A stretch of DNA of 48,474 nucleotides from NCBI GenBank assembly GCA_903905445.1, contig CAIVGO010000488.1:1-48474 (forward strand), read 5' to 3'. The position numbers and the translations under genes were made by a program. The stretch is from an uncultured Bacteroidota bacterium. Lineage in GTDB: Bacteria; Bacteroidota; Bacteroidia; Chitinophagales; Saprospiraceae. The notes beneath the pieces were generated by a model. The model was not told the DNA's origin. It saw nothing but the letters and a program-made list of their open reading frames with translations, and did no database searches. Below are positions 36,401-43,205 of this stretch, piece by piece; positions within the stretch are counted from its first letter, which is position 1; every line of letters begins with the position of its first letter.

Positions 36401-36550
36401 TTAGAAGCCAGCTATTTCCATAACCACGTTGCGTTAGTATAGCCTCAATAGCGCTAAGTATGATTTTTTATTTTTAAATATTTAATTGATAATCAACGTT
36501 TTAGTTCTTAGTAAAAAAATATTTTCAAAAAATTATCTCAAATTTTTCTA

Positions 36551-36636
36551 CTACGCAAGTCTATTGCGCAGCACCCTCGCCATCTTTGTTTCATCAAACG
36601 AAGCAATTAAGCAGTACATCGTTTAGCGTGATGCTT
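36551..36636 (+). promoter_or_regulatory. Leader of the TROVE gene: hairpin, promoter-like box, second hairpin
   Basis: CTACGCAA-GTCTA-TTGCGCAG (36551-36571) is a near-perfect palindrome just before CATCTTTG (36584-36591), one base away from the TAnnTTTG consensus. Downstream, AAG-CATC (36609-36620) can pair with GATG-CTT (36630-36636), looping out GTTTAGCGT. The first palindrome could be an operator and the second lies in the expected mRNA leader. Confidence 0.4.
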
Positions 36637-36693
36637 GGTTTGTCCTAAATGTTAAAAGTAACCACCAACTCCTCACTCATCACTACTTCACGC

Positions 36694-38220
36694 ATGTTTT
36701 TCAACAAAAAAGTAAAATCGCCAACAAAAACAATCAACCATGCCGGAGCGTCCGCTTATAAAATGACGCCAGCGCAGGAATTGTACGCTGCGGTCGTTAC
36801 GGCTACCTTGAGCGACAAGTTTTATGAAACGGGGAATAAGCGCTTGTTGCGTTTGCGTGCGTTGGTGGCCCAAAATGATCCAATATTTGTAGCCAAACTG
36901 GCCATTTATGCCCGTGAGCGCATGCACTTGCGTTCTGTTCCGCTGGTGTTGGCCATAGAGTTGGCAAAAATACACCGTGGGGATGATCTGTTGAGCCGTT
37001 TGATCGGCCGCGTGATTCAGCGTGCGGATGAAATTACCGAAATGTTGGCTTTTTACGCACAAGCAAATGAGCGCGATGGGGCCAAACAATTGAATCGGTT
37101 GTCGAAGCAGGTACAGAAAGGCATTGTGATGGCTTTCAATAAATTTGATGCGTTCCAATTTGCCAAATATGACCGCGATGGCACTGCTGTAAAATTGCGT
37201 GATGCTTTGTTTTTGACGCACCCGGTGGCAAAAGATGCAGCCCAACAAGCGATCTTTAATCAAATTGCGACGGGTACTTTGGAAACGCCGTACACCTGGG
37301 AAACCGAGTTATCGGCCCTGGGGCAGCAAAAATTTGCTAACGAGGCAGAAAAAAAAGCGGCTTTTCGTGCAAAATGGCAGGAATTGATCGACTCCGGCAA
37401 ATTAGGCTATATGGCCCTGATGCGTAACCTGCGCAATATGCTGGAAGCGCAAATTTCCGGTGCGCACGTGAACAAAGTATGTAAGCAGTTGGCCGATCCG
37501 AAACAGGTAGCGCAATCCAAACAATTGCCTTTCCGATTCCTGGCGGCTTACCGCGAGTTATTTCAAGTAGATTCGCCTAAAACAGCGGCTGTTATGCAGG
37601 CATTGGAAGATGCCGTAATGGCGAGTACCGCGAATTTGCGCGGATTTGATATGGATACGACCGTGGTGGTTGCCTGCGACGTTTCGGGTTCGATGCAAAA
37701 GTCAATTTCGGCTAAAAGCAAGGTATTGAATTATGATATCGGCTTGATGCTGGGGATGTTGTTGAAATCGAAATGCCGGAATGTGATCGCGGGGATGTTT
37801 GGCGATACCTGGAAAGTGATTCAATTGCCAGGACGTAATGTGTTATCGAATGTGCAGGAATTTTACCGTCGTGAAGGAGAAGTTGGGTACAGCACGAATG
37901 GGCATTTGGTGATCGCAGATTTGTTGAAACGCCAGGTTGCAGTGGATAAAGTAATGTTGTTTACCGATTGTCAATTGTGGAACAGCCAGGGAACCAATGA
38001 AACCTTGATGGGGTTATGGATGGACTACCGCAAGAAAGTTGCGCCCGATGCGAAATTGTATTTGTTTGACCTGGCTGGTTTGGGGAATACGCCTTTCGAC
38101 CTGCGTCAAGACCAGGGTGTGGCACTTATTGCGGGATGGTCAGATAAAGTATTTGAAGTACTGGACGCGCTGGAAAACGGCGAAACAGCCGTAGCGCTGA
38201 TTGATGCGATAGAATTATAG
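36694..38220 (+). CDS. rsr: TROVE-vWA protein, bacterial Ro60 orthologue (Rsr)
   Basis: A 508-residue orthologue of the Ro60 autoantigen, a ring-shaped RNA-binding protein that holds Y RNAs and the 3' ends of misfolded RNAs and, in studied bacteria, works with exoribonucleases in rRNA maturation and stress RNA decay. Residues about 20-310 are the HEAT-like TROVE ring, including LGYMALMRNLRNML (238-251). Residues 322-508 are a vWA domain with an intact MIDAS start DVSGS (329-333) and FTDCQLW later. The ATG at 36694 fits the family; 36649 would add 15 residues. Three Y-RNA-like units follow immediately downstream. The neighbours RtcB and RtcA, found with Ro60 in other bacteria, are not here. 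Confidence 0.93.
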   Translation: MFFNKKVKSPTKTINHAGASAYKMTPAQELYAAVVTATLSDKFYETGNKRLLRLRALVAQNDPIFVAKLAIYARERMHLRSVPLVLAIELAKIHRGDDLLSRLIGRVIQRADEITEMLAFYAQANERDGAKQLNRLSKQVQKGIVMAFNKFDAFQFAKYDRDGTAVKLRDALFLTHPVAKDAAQQAIFNQIATGTLETPYTWETELSALGQQKFANEAEKKAAFRAKWQELIDSGKLGYMALMRNLRNMLEAQISGAHVNKVCKQLADPKQVAQSKQLPFRFLAAYRELFQVDSPKTAAVMQALEDAVMASTANLRGFDMDTTVVVACDVSGSMQKSISAKSKVLNYDIGLMLGMLLKSKCRNVIAGMFGDTWKVIQLPGRNVLSNVQEFYRREGEVGYSTNGHLVIADLLKRQVAVDKVMLFTDCQLWNSQGTNETLMGLWMDYRKKVAPDAKLYLFDLAGLGNTPFDLRQDQGVALIAGWSDKVFEVLDALENGETAVALIDAIEL

Positions 38221-38221
38221 A

Positions 38222-38269
38222 CTTTATAGTGCAGGAAGCCGGCGTGGATAGGCCACGCCGGCTATAAAG
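38222..38269 (+). terminator. Strong stem-loop directly after the TROVE stop codon
   Basis: An 11-bp helix AGCCGGCGTGG (38237-38247) with CCACGCCGGCT (38253-38263) and loop ATAGG, extended by CTTTAT/ATAAAG around a 9-base bulge. It begins two bases after the stop. It is followed by A-rich, not T-rich, sequence, so it may protect or process the mRNA rather than terminate it; RNA unit A begins 8 bases later. Confidence 0.6.
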
Positions 38270-38276
38270 AAAAAAA

Positions 38277-38324
38277 GGTGCCGTAATGCAGTGTTACTTC
38301 TACACAAAAAATACACTGCATGCC
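38277..38324 (+). ncRNA. Y-RNA-like unit A (short stem-loop, no tRNA module)
   Basis: The first of three copies of a 24-base motif, GRTGYCGTAR-N7-WTACTTC (here 38277-38300). GGTG at its start can pair with TGCC (38321-38324), and TGCAGTGT (38287-38294) pairs perfectly with ACACTGCA (38313-38320), leaving CCGTAA as an asymmetric 5' bulge. An asymmetric bulge above a short closing helix is the general layout of the Ro60-binding end of Y RNAs. There is no T-arm or D-arm. Expression as a separate RNA is not shown by the sequence; it could be part of the TROVE transcript. Confidence 0.5.
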
Positions 38325-38351
38325 AATTGCCCTTGAAATTTGCCCAAATAA

Positions 38352-38509
38352 AGATGCCGTAGTTAAGCGTTACTTCGGTCTAGTGCAGCCCCGACCAGGG
38401 TTGGGGAAGGAGCAGGTTCGAATCCTGTCACACTGACAATTTTTAATCGAACAAAACAGTGTGTAGCACATGTCATTACAACGTTTAGCGTTATTTGCTC
38501 TTTGCATTT
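38352..38509 (+). ncRNA. YrlA-like Y RNA candidate B with permuted tRNA mimic
   Basis: It opens with motif copy 2 (38353-38376). Closing helix AGATGC (38352-38357) with GCATTT (38504-38509). A hairpin CCCCGAC-CAGG-GTTGGGG (38389-38406) precedes a T-arm GCAGG-TTCGAAT-CCTGT (38412-38428). Directly after it comes the 3' acceptor strand CACACTG (38429-38435), a 21-nt cap, then CAGTGTG (38457-38463), a perfect 7-bp complement, followed by TA (positions 8 and 9 of a tRNA). The D-arm is degenerate: AGCA/TGCT enclosing AACG-TTTAG-CGTT. The order of parts is a tRNA cut open in the anticodon region and sealed at the acceptor, as in YrlA RNAs. Confidence 0.72.
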
Positions 38510-38532
38510 GGGTATTAAAAGTTTGAACAAAT

Positions 38533-38656
38533 GGTGTCGTAGAAAAGAGATACTTCATTCGGATGACGGGGTCGTGGGTTCGAGTCCCACCGCGCTGACG
38601 CAAGTAACATAACTTTCGGCGCGTAGCTCAGACGGTAGAGCACGATATTCTTTTTT
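38533..38656 (+). ncRNA. YrlA-like Y RNA candidate C with permuted tRNA mimic
   Basis: It opens with motif copy 3 (38533-38556). The 5' end GGTGTCGT (38533-38540) pairs with ACGATATT (38642-38649) over 8 bp including G-U pairs, directly before CTTTTTT. A small hairpin TCAT-TCGG-ATGA follows the motif. T-arm GTGGG-TTCGAGT-CCCAC (38574-38590) runs into the 3' acceptor strand CGCGCTG (38591-38597), then a 19-nt cap, then CGGCGCG (38617-38623), complementary over 7 bp with one G-U, then TA and a canonical D-arm GCTC-AGACGGTA-GAGC (38626-38641). There is no anticodon loop. The 124-nt length and layout fit the YrlA class of Y RNA that binds Ro60/Rsr. Confidence 0.8.
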
Positions 38657-38678
38657 CGCTTTTTACCCGTTTGTTTTT

Positions 38679-38715
38679 AAAAAAGCCTCCTTTCGTTTGA
38701 TTGGGGGCTTTTTTT
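38679..38715 (+). terminator. Bidirectional intrinsic terminator after the RNA array
   Basis: AAAAAAGCCTCC (38679-38690) pairs with GGGGGCTTTTTT (38703-38714), a 12-bp stem with one G-U, ending in a run of seven T. It closes the TROVE-Y RNA transcription unit. Confidence 0.9.
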
Positions 38716-38744
38716 GTGAACCAACTTTCCTTGCGTCATGCCCC

Positions 38745-38776
38745 TTGATTTTTACCGAAACCAAACCGTATCTTTG
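38745..38776 (+). promoter_or_regulatory. Promoter of the antitoxin-toxin pair
   Basis: TATCTTTG (38769-38776) with TTG (38745-38747) 21 bases upstream; the antitoxin ATG follows 20 bases later. It shows that the pair is transcribed independently of the terminated RNA array. Confidence 0.6.
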
Positions 38777-38796
38777 TTGCTCATACATTTTGGATT

Positions 38797-39042
38797 ATGA
38801 ATACTAAACTAACATTAAGCCTGGACAAGGCAATTATTGAGCGCGCTAAAATCTACGCAAGGGAACACAATGTAAGTCTCTCCCACTTAATCGAACACCT
38901 TCTGCTTAGAATCATGCCAGATTTTAAGGAGCCTGTGGAGGATAAAACCAGCATTGTAAAGGAGTTGAGCGGGATTATAAACTTAGAAGGCATAGATTAT
39001 AAAGAGGAACAAGCTCAATATTTCGAAGAAAAATACAGATGA
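38797..39042 (+). CDS. Antitoxin, DUF6364/ribbon-helix-helix type
   Basis: An 81-residue small protein. The N-terminal MNTKLTLSLDKAIIERAKIYAREHNVSLSHLIEHLL has the strand-helix-helix look of ribbon-helix-helix (CopG/DUF6364) DNA-binding domains; the acidic tail EEQAQYFEEKYR would wrap the partner toxin. Its stop overlaps the start of the PIN gene by four bases (ATGA), the usual translational coupling of type II toxin-antitoxin pairs. It likely represses its own promoter at 38745-38776. Codon use is more A-rich than in its neighbours, which hints at horizontal gain. Confidence 0.82.
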   Translation: MNTKLTLSLDKAIIERAKIYAREHNVSLSHLIEHLLLRIMPDFKEPVEDKTSIVKELSGIINLEGIDYKEEQAQYFEEKYR

Positions 39043-39464
39043 ATAAGGATACCGTTTTCGTAGACACGAATATTATTTTAGATTGGCTAGGGGAAAGAGC
39101 GCCTTTTTTTAAATTTGCAAAAGCCTTGTTTTTAAAGGCAGAAAAAGGCGAAATTGAGATTTTAATAAGCACAATGAGTTATATTTCTACTGAATATATA
39201 TTACGCAAACAACTAGGCAAAGAGAAAACAATACAAGCCCTAAACAAATTAAGATCAATAAGTACAGTATGCATGTCTGGTGGCGAAGAGATAGACCTTG
39301 CATTAATTTCTGACATGAAGGACTTTGAAGATTCCTTCCAGTATCATACGGCAATTAACAATTCAGCATGTGTAATCATTACCCGGAATTTGAAAGACTT
39401 TATAAATGTGCAGATACCTATAATGAGTGCAGAAGACTACATAAATTCAACTCAAAAAGAATAG
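39039..39464 (+). CDS. vapC: PIN-domain toxin (VapC-like RNase)
   Basis: A 141-residue PIN nuclease. Acidic catalytic residues are in place: D9 in FVDTNIILDWL, E52 in STEYILR, and D98 in DFEDSFQYHTA, with ITRNLKDF (113-120) giving the usual last acidic residue. Many VapC toxins cut tRNA anticodon loops or the 23S rRNA sarcin-ricin loop. It overlaps the antitoxin gene by four bases. The gene lies directly after RNAs that mimic tRNA and a Ro60 homologue; whether this is more than chance is unknown. Base composition is clearly A+T-richer than the housekeeping genes around it. Confidence 0.87.
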   Translation: MNKDTVFVDTNIILDWLGERAPFFKFAKALFLKAEKGEIEILISTMSYISTEYILRKQLGKEKTIQALNKLRSISTVCMSGGEEIDLALISDMKDFEDSFQYHTAINNSACVIITRNLKDFINVQIPIMSAEDYINSTQKE

Positions 39465-39490
39465 ATAAGCCATTTCTGCCAAGATAAACC

Positions 39491-39498
39491 TACCTTTG
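39491..39498 (+). promoter_or_regulatory. -7 promoter element of ruvX (TACCTTTG)
   Basis: An exact TAnnTTTG match ending only 7 bases before the ruvX ATG, so the transcript would be leaderless or nearly so. Confidence 0.55.
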
Positions 39499-39505
39499 CA
39501 CCCTT

Positions 39506-39922
39506 ATGGCGCGCATCCTGGCAATTGATTACGGATTAAAACGGACAGGTATTGCTGTCACCGACCCGCTAAAAATTATAGCGAGTGGCCTGACAACTGT
39601 GCCGACCCCGGAACTGTTTGATTTTTTGCTGCAATACTGCAAAAATGAAGACGTGGAGTGTTTGGTGGTGGGTTTGCCGTTGTATCCAGACGGAAATCCG
39701 GCCCAAATTGCGCCTGCGGTGGACAAATTTGCCGAGCAATTGCGCAAACTTTTTCCGGAAATACCCGTTGTGCGACAGGATGAACGCAATACGTCGAATG
39801 ATGCCAAAAAGATTATTTTGAACAGTGGTGTCAAGAAACAAAAACGTCGGGATAAGGCGCTGGTGGACAAAGTTGCCGCTGCTCTGATTCTCGAACAATA
39901 CATGGAGGAACATTTTTGGTAA
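39506..39922 (+). CDS. ruvX: RuvX/YqgF, putative Holliday-junction resolvase or pre-16S rRNA nuclease
   Basis: A 138-residue RNase H-fold nuclease of the YqgF family, implicated in 16S rRNA 5'-end maturation. The opening ARILAIDYGLKRTGIAVTD carries the first catalytic Asp (D8), VECLVVGLPLYPDGNPAQ holds the conserved VGLP motif, and VRQDERNTSNDAKK contains the E/D and T-S residues; the last Asp lies in KALVDKVAAALILEQY. The length is normal. def follows 54 bases later and may share its transcript. Confidence 0.93.
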   Translation: MARILAIDYGLKRTGIAVTDPLKIIASGLTTVPTPELFDFLLQYCKNEDVECLVVGLPLYPDGNPAQIAPAVDKFAEQLRKLFPEIPVVRQDERNTSNDAKKIILNSGVKKQKRRDKALVDKVAAALILEQYMEEHFW

Positions 39923-39976
39923 GATAACGGGCCGCTTGTTTGCACCACAGCCCGGCAACACGCAAGGAGTCGATTT

Positions 39977-40537
39977 ATGATATTACCTATTTTTGCCTAC
40001 GGGCAACCTGTTTTAAAAAAGATATCGGCGCCGATTACGCCGGATTACCCCGAACTCGAAACCCTCATCGCCAATATGTGGGAAACGATGTACCATGCAG
40101 ATGGTGTGGGCATTGCGGCACCCCAAATTGGGTTGGCGATTCGCCTGTTTGTCATTGATACAGAGCAAATTGACCGCAAAAACGACGAGCAAAAAGGCTT
40201 CAAGCGTGTGTTTATCAATGCCCAGATGGTAGAAGAAAGCGGTCAGCCCTGGAATTATGAGGAAGGTTGCCTGAGTGTGCCCCATATCCGCGGCGATGTG
40301 GAGCGCCCCGATACCATTCGCCTGCGCTGGCAGGATGAAAACTTTGTGGAATACGAAGAAACATTCAATGGTATTAATGCCCGTGTGATTCAACACGAGT
40401 ACGACCATATTCAAGGTGTGCTGTTTACGGAATTGCTGAAGCCACTTAAAAAACGCCTGGTCCAACGCAAACTGGAAGATATTCGGGTTGGAAGGGTGAA
40501 TACGGATTATAAAATGCGGTTTTTCGTGTCGCGTTAA
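39977..40537 (+). CDS. def: Peptide deformylase
   Basis: This metal enzyme removes the formyl group from new proteins. All three family motifs are present in 186 residues: GVGIAAPQ (43-50), EGCLSVP (96-102, Cys98 as ligand) and HEYDH (140-144, His140, catalytic Glu141, His144). AAGGAG a few bases before the ATG is one of the few clear Shine-Dalgarno-like sequences in the window. It follows ruvX and converges on glyA, with a shared terminator hairpin between them. Confidence 0.97.
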   Translation: MILPIFAYGQPVLKKISAPITPDYPELETLIANMWETMYHADGVGIAAPQIGLAIRLFVIDTEQIDRKNDEQKGFKRVFINAQMVEESGQPWNYEEGCLSVPHIRGDVERPDTIRLRWQDENFVEYEETFNGINARVIQHEYDHIQGVLFTELLKPLKKRLVQRKLEDIRVGRVNTDYKMRFFVSR

Positions 40538-40565
40538 TGCGGATTTGGTGGGTATAAAATTAAAA

Positions 40566-40603
40566 CACCCTTCCTGTGCAGTATACACTTTGCAGGAAGG
40601 GTG
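40566..40603. terminator. Stem-loop between convergent def and glyA
   Basis: CACCCTTCCTG (40566-40576) and CAGGAAGGGTG (40593-40603) pair perfectly over 11 bp. AAAA lies on the def side (reads TTTT for glyA), so it is best as a glyA terminator but may serve both genes. Confidence 0.75.
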
Positions 40604-40632
40604 ATACGATATGCCTAATAAAGCAGGCAGAA

Positions 40633-41898
40633 CTACCCGTACAGCGGGAATCGCTCCATATACAGGTTAATTTCTTTGCGTACGTTGAGAATCCGCGCTG
40701 CATCAGTGGGGTTACTCAATACGGTGTCAATCCATTCCACAACCTGGCGGCAATCCTGTTCCTTAAAGCCACGGGTGGTGATGGCCGCTGCGCCTACCCG
40801 GATGCCGGAGGTGGTCATCGGCGGCTGCGGATCGAACGGAATCATGTTTTTATTGACCGTGATATCGGCTTCCCCGAGGGCGTGATCGGCTACTTTTCCC
40901 GTTACATTTTTTGAGCGCAAATCCAGGAGCATCATGTGGTTATCGGTACCGCCTGAAATGATGTCATAGCCGCGTTGCATAAATTCATGCGCCATGGCCT
41001 GTGCATTGCGAATCACTTGCTGGCCGTACGTTTTGAAGGAAGGATCGAGCGCTTCGCCAAATGCAATGGCTTTGGCCGCAATGACATGCTCCAAGGGGCC
41101 GCCCTGCATACCTGGGAATACACCGCTGTCGAGGATGGCCGACATCATGATCGGGGCGCCTTTTTTGGTGGTACGTCCCCAAGGGTTTTCAAAATCTTTA
41201 CCCATTAAAATAACGCCACCGCGTGGGCCGCGCAGGGTTTTGTGGGTAGTGCTCGTTATGATATGTGCGTGCGGAATCGGGTCGTTGAGCAATTTGGCGG
41301 CAATCAAACCGGCAGGATGGGCAATATCGGCCAGCAACAAAGCGCCTACCTGATCGGCAATCTGGCGGAAACGCGCAAAATCCCAGTCGCGCGCATACGC
41401 GGAAGCACCGCAAATGATCAATTTAGGTTGTTCGTGCAAGGCAATTGCCTCCACTTTATCCATGTCGATCAAGCCGGTTTCCTGTTCTACGCCATAAAAC
41501 GTGGGCGTGTACACTTTTCCGGAAAAATTGACAGAGGAGCCGTGCGATAAGTGGCCACCATGCGCTAAGTCAAAACCCAATATCTTATCTCCTGGTTGCA
41601 GGCAGGCGATGAAAACAGCGGCATTGGCTTGTGCGCCGGAGTGGGGTTGTACATTGGCATAAGCCGCACCAAACAGGGCTTTAATGCGGTCGATGGCGAT
41701 TTGTTCCACCTGGTCGACAATTTCGCAGCCGCCGTAGTAACGTTTGCCGGGATAGCCCTCGGCGTATTTGTTGGTCAGGCAAGTGCCCATGGCCGCCATT
41801 ACTTGTGGGCTGGTGAAATTTTCGGAAGCAATGAGTTCGATGCCGCGTTGTTGGCGCTGCAATTCTTGTTGAATGAGGTCGAATATTGGATCTTGCAT
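40633..41898 (-). CDS. glyA: Serine hydroxymethyltransferase
   Basis: This PLP enzyme interconverts serine and glycine and supplies one-carbon units. The 421-residue protein shows [59 protein letters not shown] with the PLP-binding Asp191 and His194, and the lysine that carries PLP in [13 protein letters not shown] (Lys220). The ATG at 41898 gives the usual N-terminus; the frame is open to 41973 but that extension crosses the promoter element at 41941-41948. Confidence 0.97.
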   Translation of the reverse strand: MQDPIFDLIQQELQRQQRGIELIASENFTSPQVMAAMGTCLTNKYAEGYPGKRYYGGCEIVDQVEQIAIDRIKALFGAAYANVQPHSGAQANAAVFIACLQPGDKILGFDLAHGGHLSHGSSVNFSGKVYTPTFYGVEQETGLIDMDKVEAIALHEQPKLIICGASAYARDWDFARFRQIADQVGALLLADIAHPAGLIAAKLLNDPIPHAHIITSTTHKTLRGPRGGVILMGKDFENPWGRTTKKGAPIMMSAILDSGVFPGMQGGPLEHVIAAKAIAFGEALDPSFKTYGQQVIRNAQAMAHEFMQRGYDIISGGTDNHMMLLDLRSKNVTGKVADHALGEADITVNKNMIPFDPQPPMTTSGIRVGAAAITTRGFKEQDCRQVVEWIDTVLSNPTDAARILNVRKEINLYMERFPLYG

Positions 41899-41940
41899 GG
41901 TATGGAAAGACAGGTGAAAAAGTAGCCCGGAAGGCGGCCG

Positions 41941-41948
41941 CAAAAGTA
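41941..41948 (-). promoter_or_regulatory. -7 promoter element of glyA (TACTTTTG)
   Basis: Minus-strand TACTTTTG, 42 bases before the glyA ATG; this also argues against the longer glyA frame. Confidence 0.55.
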
Positions 41949-41986
41949 GCCAATTCGGCTGGAAATATTTCATGGGAAAAAATCGC

Positions 41987-42040
41987 GGTAGGGACGGGTC
42001 GCGACCCGTCCGTACGTGGGTGGTCGCGACCCGTCCCCAC
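41987..42040. repeat. GC-rich palindromic repeat, GGTCGCGACC core (copy 2)
   Basis: Two units of the GGTCGCGACC family: GGGACGGGTCGCGACCCGTCC followed by a second centred on GGTCGCGACCCGTCCCCAC. It lies in the divergent glyA/kinase spacer, within bases that precede the kinase promoter. Confidence 0.8.
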
Positions 42041-42101
42041 GATTCATCGGGACATTTTCATGATTTACCGAGATCCAAATGCTACACAAGGTTTACACGT
42101 T

Positions 42102-42109
42102 TATATTTG
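42102..42109 (+). promoter_or_regulatory. -7 promoter element of the LytS-type kinase gene (TATATTTG)
   Basis: An exact TAnnTTTG match ending 4 bases before the ATG at 42114; transcription would begin near the start codon, giving a leaderless mRNA. It also supports the 42114 start. Confidence 0.6.
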
Positions 42110-42113
42110 CACG

Positions 42114-43160
42114 ATGCGTCAAATATGGATCAAAATAGTTGCCCACATTGCTGTTTGGCTTATTTTTTTAAGTTTGCCTGCGGTGATTTTACCGCCACCT
42201 GGTCCGCCGGAGATGGTTCAGGGCTTTGAGCCGCCACCGGAGCGGGTTCTTTTTTTTGTACTCTTAAACTTGTTGTTGGTTGCCAGTTTTTACTTTAATT
42301 ATTACTTTTTGATCCCCCGTTTTTTGTTGAAAGGCCAACGTTTGCAGTATTTTTTAGCGGTATTGGGCGGATATGTTTTTTTGCTTTCGAATATTATAGG
42401 ACTGCAATACTGGATGATTCAGCGCAATCCACAAATTCCGGCTGTTGAATTCCAGATTTTTCAGCGCCTGGGTTGGTTTGCATCTATGATTATGTACTGT
42501 TTGGTATGGGCTTCGAGTAGCGGGATGCGGCTCAATGCCGAATGGATTCGCTCGGAGGCGCGCCGTACAGAAAGTGATCGCGCGCGCTTGCAGGCGGAGT
42601 TGAGTGAGTTGAAAAGCCAGTTGAATCCGCATTTTTTATTTAACACACTCAATGGTATTTATACCCTTAGTTTGGCAAAAAGCGATTTAGCACCGGGCGC
42701 TGTTTTGCAATTGAGCCAATTGTTGCGTTATGTGATGTCGGAAGCGAATGCCGATTTTGTACCATTCGAGAAAGATCTGGAACATATCCGGCATTTTATT
42801 CAGCTGCATCAATTGCGTTTAACGGATAAAACGACGCTCTCTTTTGAGGTGAATGGTCATGTCGGGGGCAAGCGAATTGCGCCGATGTTATTGCTGCCGT
42901 TTGTTGAAAATGCATTCAAATACGGTATCAGTACCCAGGAAATGACGCCAATATTGATTCGTGTGGATTTGGATGCACACCAATTGATTTTTCACTGTAC
43001 CAATAAAGTAGTGCGTCGCCAATCCATGGAAGGCGAACAAACGGGCATCGGAATTGCCAATACCCGAAAACGCCTCCAACTTTTGTACCCCGACCGGCAT
43101 CAGCTTGATATTTGGGAAAAAGACGATTTTTATTACGTCCGTTTGGCCCTGGTATGGTAG
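42114..43160 (+). CDS. LytS-type sensor histidine kinase
   Basis: A 348-residue membrane kinase. Four membrane segments fill residues about 8-135 (WIKIVAHIAVWLIFLSL, VLFFVLLNLLLVASFYFNYY, YFLAVLGGYVFLLSNIIGL, WFASMIMYCLVWASSSG), with no large outside domain. A short coiled region leads to the His_kinase motif LKSQLNPHFLFNTLNGI with phospho-accepting His173. ATP-binding parts are PFVENAFKYGI (N box) and QTGIGIANTRKRLQLLY (G box). The start at 42114 is set by the first membrane segment and promoter. The LytTR regulator gene starts 45 bases downstream. Signal and target genes are unknown. Confidence 0.92.
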   Translation: MRQIWIKIVAHIAVWLIFLSLPAVILPPPGPPEMVQGFEPPPERVLFFVLLNLLLVASFYFNYYFLIPRFLLKGQRLQYFLAVLGGYVFLLSNIIGLQYWMIQRNPQIPAVEFQIFQRLGWFASMIMYCLVWASSSGMRLNAEWIRSEARRTESDRARLQAELSELKSQLNPHFLFNTLNGIYTLSLAKSDLAPGAVLQLSQLLRYVMSEANADFVPFEKDLEHIRHFIQLHQLRLTDKTTLSFEVNGHVGGKRIAPMLLLPFVENAFKYGISTQEMTPILIRVDLDAHQLIFHCTNKVVRRQSMEGEQTGIGIANTRKRLQLLYPDRHQLDIWEKDDFYYVRLALVW

Positions 43161-43205
43161 CCTCTATTTTGTTTTCATGTTTTTTTGTCAACCAAAACTT
43201 GTGCT

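Noticed and set aside
36418-36550. Possible small gene or RNA before the TROVE gene
   Set aside because: AT-rich with no start, ribosome site or stable fold that I can support.
38370-38603. 77-residue open frame on the minus strand within the RNA array
   Set aside because: Its peptide contains GGTRTHDP, a well-known by-product of reading the antisense strand of tRNA T-arms. It supports the tRNA-like RNAs instead.
38574-38642. Ordinary tRNA gene or two broken tRNA halves
   Set aside because: The 3' half comes before the 5' half, no anticodon loop joins them, and the acceptor strands pair across a short cap. A permuted mimic explains this better; true tRNA remnants remain a minor possibility.
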